From an uncultured Prevotella sp. (GTDB lineage: Bacteria > Bacteroidota > Bacteroidia > Bacteroidales > Bacteroidaceae), in NCBI GenBank assembly GCA_938023885.1, contig CALJCU010000058.1, positions 1 to 11,070 on the forward strand: a stretch of DNA of 11,070 nucleotides, in the 5' to 3' direction. Numbering within the stretch: the stretch's first letter is position 1; each line of letters begins with the position of its first letter. Of the stretch, positions 7,176 to 11,070 are shown piece by piece. Both the position numbers and the translations under genes were made by a program. Below the pieces are notes generated by a model that did no database searches, was not told the DNA's origin, and saw nothing but the letters and a program-made list of their open reading frames with translations.

Positions 7176-8663
7176 TTATTTTTCCATGGATATTGTCCTT
7201 ACTCTGTGACCTACAGCCTCCTGTACGTAGAAAGTATTGGATGCTTCGTCGTAGGCTATTCCGCAAGGATCACGGAATCGTGCTACTTCTCTGAGGTCAC
7301 CGTCTTCAGTACCCCACCAGTTAGTGTCACCCGACTGCGAGGATGTACCGCGACCGGCGAAAGTGCTGACGATACCGTCAGGAGTAAGGCAGCGTACGCA
7401 GTGGTTTTGGTTGTCGGTGAAATAGAAGTCGTACACGTCGTCGCGACCCTCCTTCACGTAAGTATTGTTCTTAACGAAGACGCCCTGGTAAGGTCTGTTG
7501 AGCATGGCACTGGTACCTACGCCGTCAGCCCATCCGGCCTTACGTATCTGGCCAGCCACGACGTAAGGAGGAGCAAAGCGCTTTATGGTTTCATTATAGT
7601 CTGCACGCATGATATAGTGCTGGTTGATGACGATGATATAGCAGTACTTGCCTGACGGATGGATAAACATCTTAAACTCCCATCCATTGTCGCCGATGGT
7701 GAAGAGTTGCTCAAAGTTGCCGTCTACATAGTTAGGCTTCCAGGTTCCTCCGTTGTTGACGACATTGAAATAGTTGTTCATGTCGAGGCGGAATACCTGA
7801 CTGCGCTCATAACTGTTGAAGTAAAGCTCACCGTTGACAGGATGTACAGCAGCACCGTTGCATTGCTTGTAGGCGGCAAGGATGTTGTGCTCCGATTCAT
7901 TGGTGAAAGTACCGTCCTCGTTGCGTTTCACGATCCATACACTTGGACTTGCCTGCTGACGATCGTCACGGTCGGAAGACACGAGCATGTATTGACCGTC
8001 AAGCGTAAAGTCAATGCTGCGCAGACGCTTGTTGTCGAACATGGAAAGCGACATGACGGTTTCCACAGTGCGTTTGGTCATATCGAGCATCTGGATGCCG
8101 TGCGACAGATTGTCGTAGACAATATAAAGGTGATCCTTATGGAGCGGATCAAACGTCATACAGGCATCGCCTTGGAAACCGGTTGCAGTCTCGAAAGGTC
8201 CGTCATGCCACCCCTGGTCGTCGTTCTCGTTGCGGTAACCCACAAGTGTCCCCACAACCATCTTGCGCTGATAGGCAAAGGTATCTTTTGCTTCAGCGGT
8301 CTGTACTTTACCGGTATCGTCATTGCCGACACTGACCTGGATGACACCGGAGTAGGCACCTTGTGGTACGAAGCAGTAGAGTGCGTCGTTCTTGACATTG
8401 ATAAGCTGTGCTTTCTTGCCACCGATAGTCACTTTGACAAGTGATGTGTCGTTACCGAAATTGCTTCCATAAACAATCAATTTTTGCCCTACACCGCCGT
8501 CGTGTGGTGTGAAGGCGGTTACGGTCACGGGTTTGCCGGGATCGTAATTGGCATTGCTGACTTCCTCATCGCTGCTGCATGCCGAGAAGGATAAGGCAGC
8601 AGGGACGGCCATGATGCCTAAAAGGCATACGTGGCTAAGCCATGAATTTATCTTCTTCATCAT
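7176..8663 (-). CDS. TIG-domain plus NHL beta-propeller surface lipoprotein
   Basis: A 495-residue lipoprotein. From the ATG at 8663 a signal peptide (MMKKINSWLSHVCLLG...) leads to the lipobox FSAC with Cys29 and an SSDEE acidic tail, suggesting surface export. Residues about 45-130 form an IPT/TIG immunoglobulin-like domain (VTAFTPHDGGVGQKLIVYGSNFG, CFVPQGAYSGVIQVSV). The rest (about 135-495) looks like an NHL/six-bladed propeller, with repeated units such as TFDPLHKDHLYIVYDN, NRPYQGVFVKN, DFYFTDNQNHCVRCLTPDG and FRDPCGIAYDEASNTFYVQE. TIG domains occur in surface glycan-binding proteins of PULs; here the propeller is the likely binding or scaffold module, though a lyase-like role cannot be excluded. 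An earlier in-frame ATG at 8693 overlaps the upstream stop (ATGA), but would place 10 extra residues before the signal peptide; I prefer 8663 (or the next ATG, 8660). Confidence 0.87.
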   Translation of the reverse strand: MMKKINSWLSHVCLLGIMAVPAALSFSACSSDEEVSNANYDPGKPVTVTAFTPHDGGVGQKLIVYGSNFGNDTSLVKVTIGGKKAQLINVKNDALYCFVPQGAYSGVIQVSVGNDDTGKVQTAEAKDTFAYQRKMVVGTLVGYRNENDDQGWHDGPFETATGFQGDACMTFDPLHKDHLYIVYDNLSHGIQMLDMTKRTVETVMSLSMFDNKRLRSIDFTLDGQYMLVSSDRDDRQQASPSVWIVKRNEDGTFTNESEHNILAAYKQCNGAAVHPVNGELYFNSYERSQVFRLDMNNYFNVVNNGGTWKPNYVDGNFEQLFTIGDNGWEFKMFIHPSGKYCYIIVINQHYIMRADYNETIKRFAPPYVVAGQIRKAGWADGVGTSAMLNRPYQGVFVKNNTYVKEGRDDVYDFYFTDNQNHCVRCLTPDGIVSTFAGRGTSSQSGDTNWWGTEDGDLREVARFRDPCGIAYDEASNTFYVQEAVGHRVRTISMEK

Positions 8664-8689
8664 ATAGGTAAGATTAATAAAAATGTGTC

Positions 8690-11070
8690 TCATTTTTTCT
8701 TGTTCTGGAGCTTGTCGTTCAGCACGCGCATCCAATATCCTCCGATGACGGAGCGGGCCTTAAAGCCTACCATGGTGCCAAGCTTGGTTTCAGACCAGTC
8801 GCTGATAGGAACACGGCTTGTGGTCTCGTTGATGTAATCCCATACAGGACGGACAAACTTGAGAAAAGTCTTCTTATCGTTAGCCATGTTGGCTGTCCAC
8901 ATAATCCAATCGGTCTTAGTATAGTCTTTACGTGAGTCGAGTGGCAGGCCATACTTGTTCTGGTGCTTCAGATAGTATTTCACTTCAGTTTGTGTCACCT
9001 TGTCGGAGAAGACATGTGTACCCCACAGTTTGTCCCAAACGATATTATACTTCTGGCTCCATGTTCCGGGACGGTCAAAGGCGAGGCGATAATGGTCACC
9101 GTCGAAAGCTTTCCGTTCCCAGACTTTCGCCATCTCTTTGGCACGGCTCATGTATTTGTTGTAGTCATCATTGTTGCCATTCATTTTTGCCATTTCAGCA
9201 AAGCCTGTGATACCCATGATTGCTTTGATGGAGAGGTTACAGTTGTGGGCCCAATGGCCGGCAAAGTCATCAGTGCACAATTGATTGGCCGGATCCTGAC
9301 CGTTCTCAGAAAGATAGTCGGCCCAAGTCTTCAAAATTTTCCAATATGGCTTGACGTAGTCCGTATTGCCGTCGAGCATACATATTTGCGCAGCGAGGGT
9401 TAACATGTTGCCGGCTTCCTCCAATGGCATATCTCCTCCGTAAACCTGTCCGTCAGCAATAGGATAGGTACCGAGGTCGTGAGCTGCAAAAGGCTTTGTC
9501 CAGCGCCCGCTCTTGGAATAGTTCAGAATGCTTGTCATCATGCCTTTCTCTAAGGCGGGGTCGTAGACGAGGAAGAGCGGGGCGGATGGATAGGTGAGAT
9601 CAACGGTGTTGACACATCCGTTGGAGTTGTTTTCTTTAGAGAAGAAGAGCATATTGCCTTTATCGTCCTTGAAAAGCTTGTGGGCTGCTATGACGTGACG
9701 GTAAGAGCCTGAAAGAATCTCTGCATATTTCTTGTCACCTGCATTGAGGCCGTCGTCATAAATAGTCTTGTCTTCCTGGCGGCAGCGGTCCATAATGGAA
9801 GTGTAGTTGGTGCGCATATTGTTGAATGCGTCAAAGATGGTTACTTTTCCGTTGTGAGCCCAGTAGCCTTTGTAACGCTTATACATGTATTCGATGTCCT
9901 CTACTTCGTCGTATCCTACCATAGCATAGCCGGAGGCTGTTTGTGTAGTACCGAAGTCGTGATAGTAAGCTAAAGCGGGCATATCGGAAGCTTTGTAAGA
10001 GCGTATGAGTTTCTTGCCTTGCTCAAGTGTACCGTTGCTGACGAAAGAAGAGCGTATTTTTTGCCCGTTGCCTAAACTTACCTTGCCATTCACTTCCGGG
10101 ATGTACAGATACCCCCAGTCGATGCAGATGCCGTCTCCTTTCTCTGCGAGGATGGGCTGATTAATAGTGCCTGTCTTAAGGTACCGCGTACCTTTGACTG
10201 TGACGATGGAACTTTGCATGGGCTGATATGCCTTGTTGGCTGCTATAAGAGGACTTGCGGTGAGGAGGAGCTGCACATTATGTGCCTTCCCGTCGGCCGG
10301 ACGTACCTGATACGAGATATAGTTGATAGGTGTAGACATCAGATCGTAGTCTTTCATGATCATCGGTGCTGTGAACACGAGATCAAGATAGATATTGCCA
10401 CACTTAAAGGTATAATAGGTGTTTGTGGCCAGCACGTCGACAGCAGTCTGTCGGGCCTGTTCTACATTGTCTGGACCTGGTGCAACATTTTGGAAGAGTC
10501 CGAAGTCGGTGTAGGCACCTCCCGTAGTGTTGTGGCAGTGTGCAGCGATGACGTTATTGCCGGCATGAAGAAATTTTTTCATCTCAGGCGTAAGACGAAG
10601 TTTAACGCCGTCTACCCATGTCTCACCCGTATCGGCGACTTTCGTCCCGTTGATATAGATCTCAAAGACGTCATCATGCGAATAGACGAGGTAGAGATCG
10701 CCGTTTAGTTGTGAACTGGTAAGGTTGACGTTGCGGCGGACGTAGAGGTCGCTGCCTTCCTTACTCCAGTGGGAGCGCACATTGCTTAGCCCGTCACTGC
10801 CCCATGCAGCGCGCCCCGTCTGCCAGGAAGATGCGTCGTAAGACGGGCTGGTCCAACCTGAACCGGGATTGGTATGTGTAAACTTGCCTTCCCATGCTTC
10901 GGTATCAGCCATGGGAGCAATGGGATCCAGCACTACTTTCTCGGTTGTGCCCATGAACGAATAGGTCTTTCCGTCAACGCGAAGCAGACCGTCAATGGGC
11001 TTTTCGTCATTGGTCCAGTGGCGGGTTGTTCCGTCATTCAAATGGTCATAAGGAGACCAGATGGAAAAGT
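8690..11070 (-). CDS. GtaA-like protein with DUF4964, DUF5127, DUF4965 and DUF1793 regions (N-terminus missing)
   Basis: The frame stays open to the window edge. Upstream of a TTG codon at 11041 it continues as FSIWSPYDH, part of the family's conserved start, so TTG is not the true start and the signal peptide lies outside. Numbering from that TTG, domains appear to be: DUF4964 (1-45, TRHWT, RVDGKTYSFMG); an inserted beta-sandwich, galactose-binding-like (about 46-188, YVRRNVNL, VFEIYINGTKVAD); DUF5127 (about 195-330, QTAVDVLATNTYYTFKCG, IDWGYLYI); then DUF4965 and DUF1793, a helical-hairpin catalytic-type barrel (about 350-783) with EEAGNM, CTDDFAGHWAHN, WSQKYNIVWDKLWG, YGLPLDSRKDYTKTDW, PISDW and GFKARSVIGGYW. 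Fungal relatives are called glutaminase A, but the fold resembles six-hairpin glycosidases, and in a PUL a glycan-active role is plausible. Its catalytic residues are not established; D591, D592 and D748 are candidates only by conservation as I recall it. Confidence 0.88.
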   Translation of the reverse strand, partial: FSIWSPYDHLNDGTTRHWTNDEKPIDGLLRVDGKTYSFMGTTEKVVLDPIAPMADTEAWEGKFTHTNPGSGWTSPSYDASSWQTGRAAWGSDGLSNVRSHWSKEGSDLYVRRNVNLTSSQLNGDLYLVYSHDDVFEIYINGTKVADTGETWVDGVKLRLTPEMKKFLHAGNNVIAAHCHNTTGGAYTDFGLFQNVAPGPDNVEQARQTAVDVLATNTYYTFKCGNIYLDLVFTAPMIMKDYDLMSTPINYISYQVRPADGKAHNVQLLLTASPLIAANKAYQPMQSSIVTVKGTRYLKTGTINQPILAEKGDGICIDWGYLYIPEVNGKVSLGNGQKIRSSFVSNGTLEQGKKLIRSYKASDMPALAYYHDFGTTQTASGYAMVGYDEVEDIEYMYKRYKGYWAHNGKVTIFDAFNNMRTNYTSIMDRCRQEDKTIYDDGLNAGDKKYAEILSGSYRHVIAAHKLFKDDKGNMLFFSKENNSNGCVNTVDLTYPSAPLFLVYDPALEKGMMTSILNYSKSGRWTKPFAAHDLGTYPIADGQVYGGDMPLEEAGNMLTLAAQICMLDGNTDYVKPYWKILKTWADYLSENGQDPANQLCTDDFAGHWAHNCNLSIKAIMGITGFAEMAKMNGNNDDYNKYMSRAKEMAKVWERKAFDGDHYRLAFDRPGTWSQKYNIVWDKLWGTHVFSDKVTQTEVKYYLKHQNKYGLPLDSRKDYTKTDWIMWTANMANDKKTFLKFVRPVWDYINETTSRVPISDWSETKLGTMVGFKARSVIGGYWMRVLNDKLQNKKK

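Larger units (their letters stand above)
903..11070 (-). other. Polysaccharide-utilization locus (incomplete at its 5' end)
   Basis: Five codirectional genes with gaps of 26, 12, 31 and 20 bases form one probable transcription unit ending at the hairpin at 848-887. Transcription order is GtaA-like protein, TIG/NHL lipoprotein, SusC, SusD, DUF4973-type lipoprotein. A SusC/SusD pair is the defining mark of a Bacteroidetes glycan-uptake locus. The promoter, the start of the first visible gene and any further enzymes or regulators lie beyond 11070. The import machinery is clear. The substrate is unknown, because the one enzyme-like protein belongs to a family without a firmly established glycan target. 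Confidence 0.88.

Noticed and set aside
7659..8444. 261-codon plus-strand open frame opposite the TIG/NHL gene
   Set aside because: It lies wholly antisense to a gene with clear domains and lipobox, and its product shows no recognisable motif. Long antisense frames are common in GC-balanced coding DNA.
11039..11041. TTG codon as the start of the GtaA-like gene
   Set aside because: The frame continues upstream to the edge as FSIWSPYDH, which belongs to the conserved DUF4964 region, so the gene simply runs off the window.

Overview
The window looks like a chromosomal segment of a Bacteroidales bacterium (Bacteroides/Prevotella-like). Three things point there: a SusC/SusD pair with typical companions, A/T-rich translation starts without clear Shine-Dalgarno sequences, and two sequences matching the Bacteroidetes -7 promoter element TAnnTTTG. 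The genus cannot be fixed from the sequence alone.

Layout. At the left edge (1-87, minus strand) is the first 29 codons of a small protein resembling HicA-type mRNA interferase toxins. It is divergent from mscL (280-699, plus strand), which encodes the large-conductance mechanosensitive channel. The 192-base gap between them holds two mirror-image promoter-like sequences and, in the presumed mscL leader, a perfect 8-bp hairpin. Between mscL and the convergent minus-strand operon (700-902) are a perfect 18-bp palindrome just after mscL and a perfect 17-bp-stem hairpin just after the operon. Both look like terminators.

From 903 to the right edge, five tightly spaced minus-strand genes (gaps 12 to 31 bases) form most of a polysaccharide-utilization locus (PUL). 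In transcription order they are: a large GtaA/DUF4965-type six-hairpin enzyme-like protein, truncated by the window edge; a TIG plus NHL-propeller lipoprotein; a SusC-type TonB-dependent transporter; a SusD-type lipoprotein; and a DUF1735-like/DUF4973-type lipoprotein. By family knowledge, SusC and SusD form the outer-membrane import complex. The two other lipoproteins are candidate surface ligand-binding proteins, and the GtaA-like protein is the only candidate enzyme visible. The substrate is unknown. No regulator (HTCS, sigma/anti-sigma, AraC) lies in the window, and the operon promoter lies beyond the right edge.

The most interesting element is this PUL, whose only visible enzyme candidate belongs to a family with poorly defined chemistry and carries an inserted beta-sandwich-like domain. 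It is a recognisable PUL type rather than a new class of system. I saw no CRISPR array, tRNA, rRNA, insertion sequence or attachment site.
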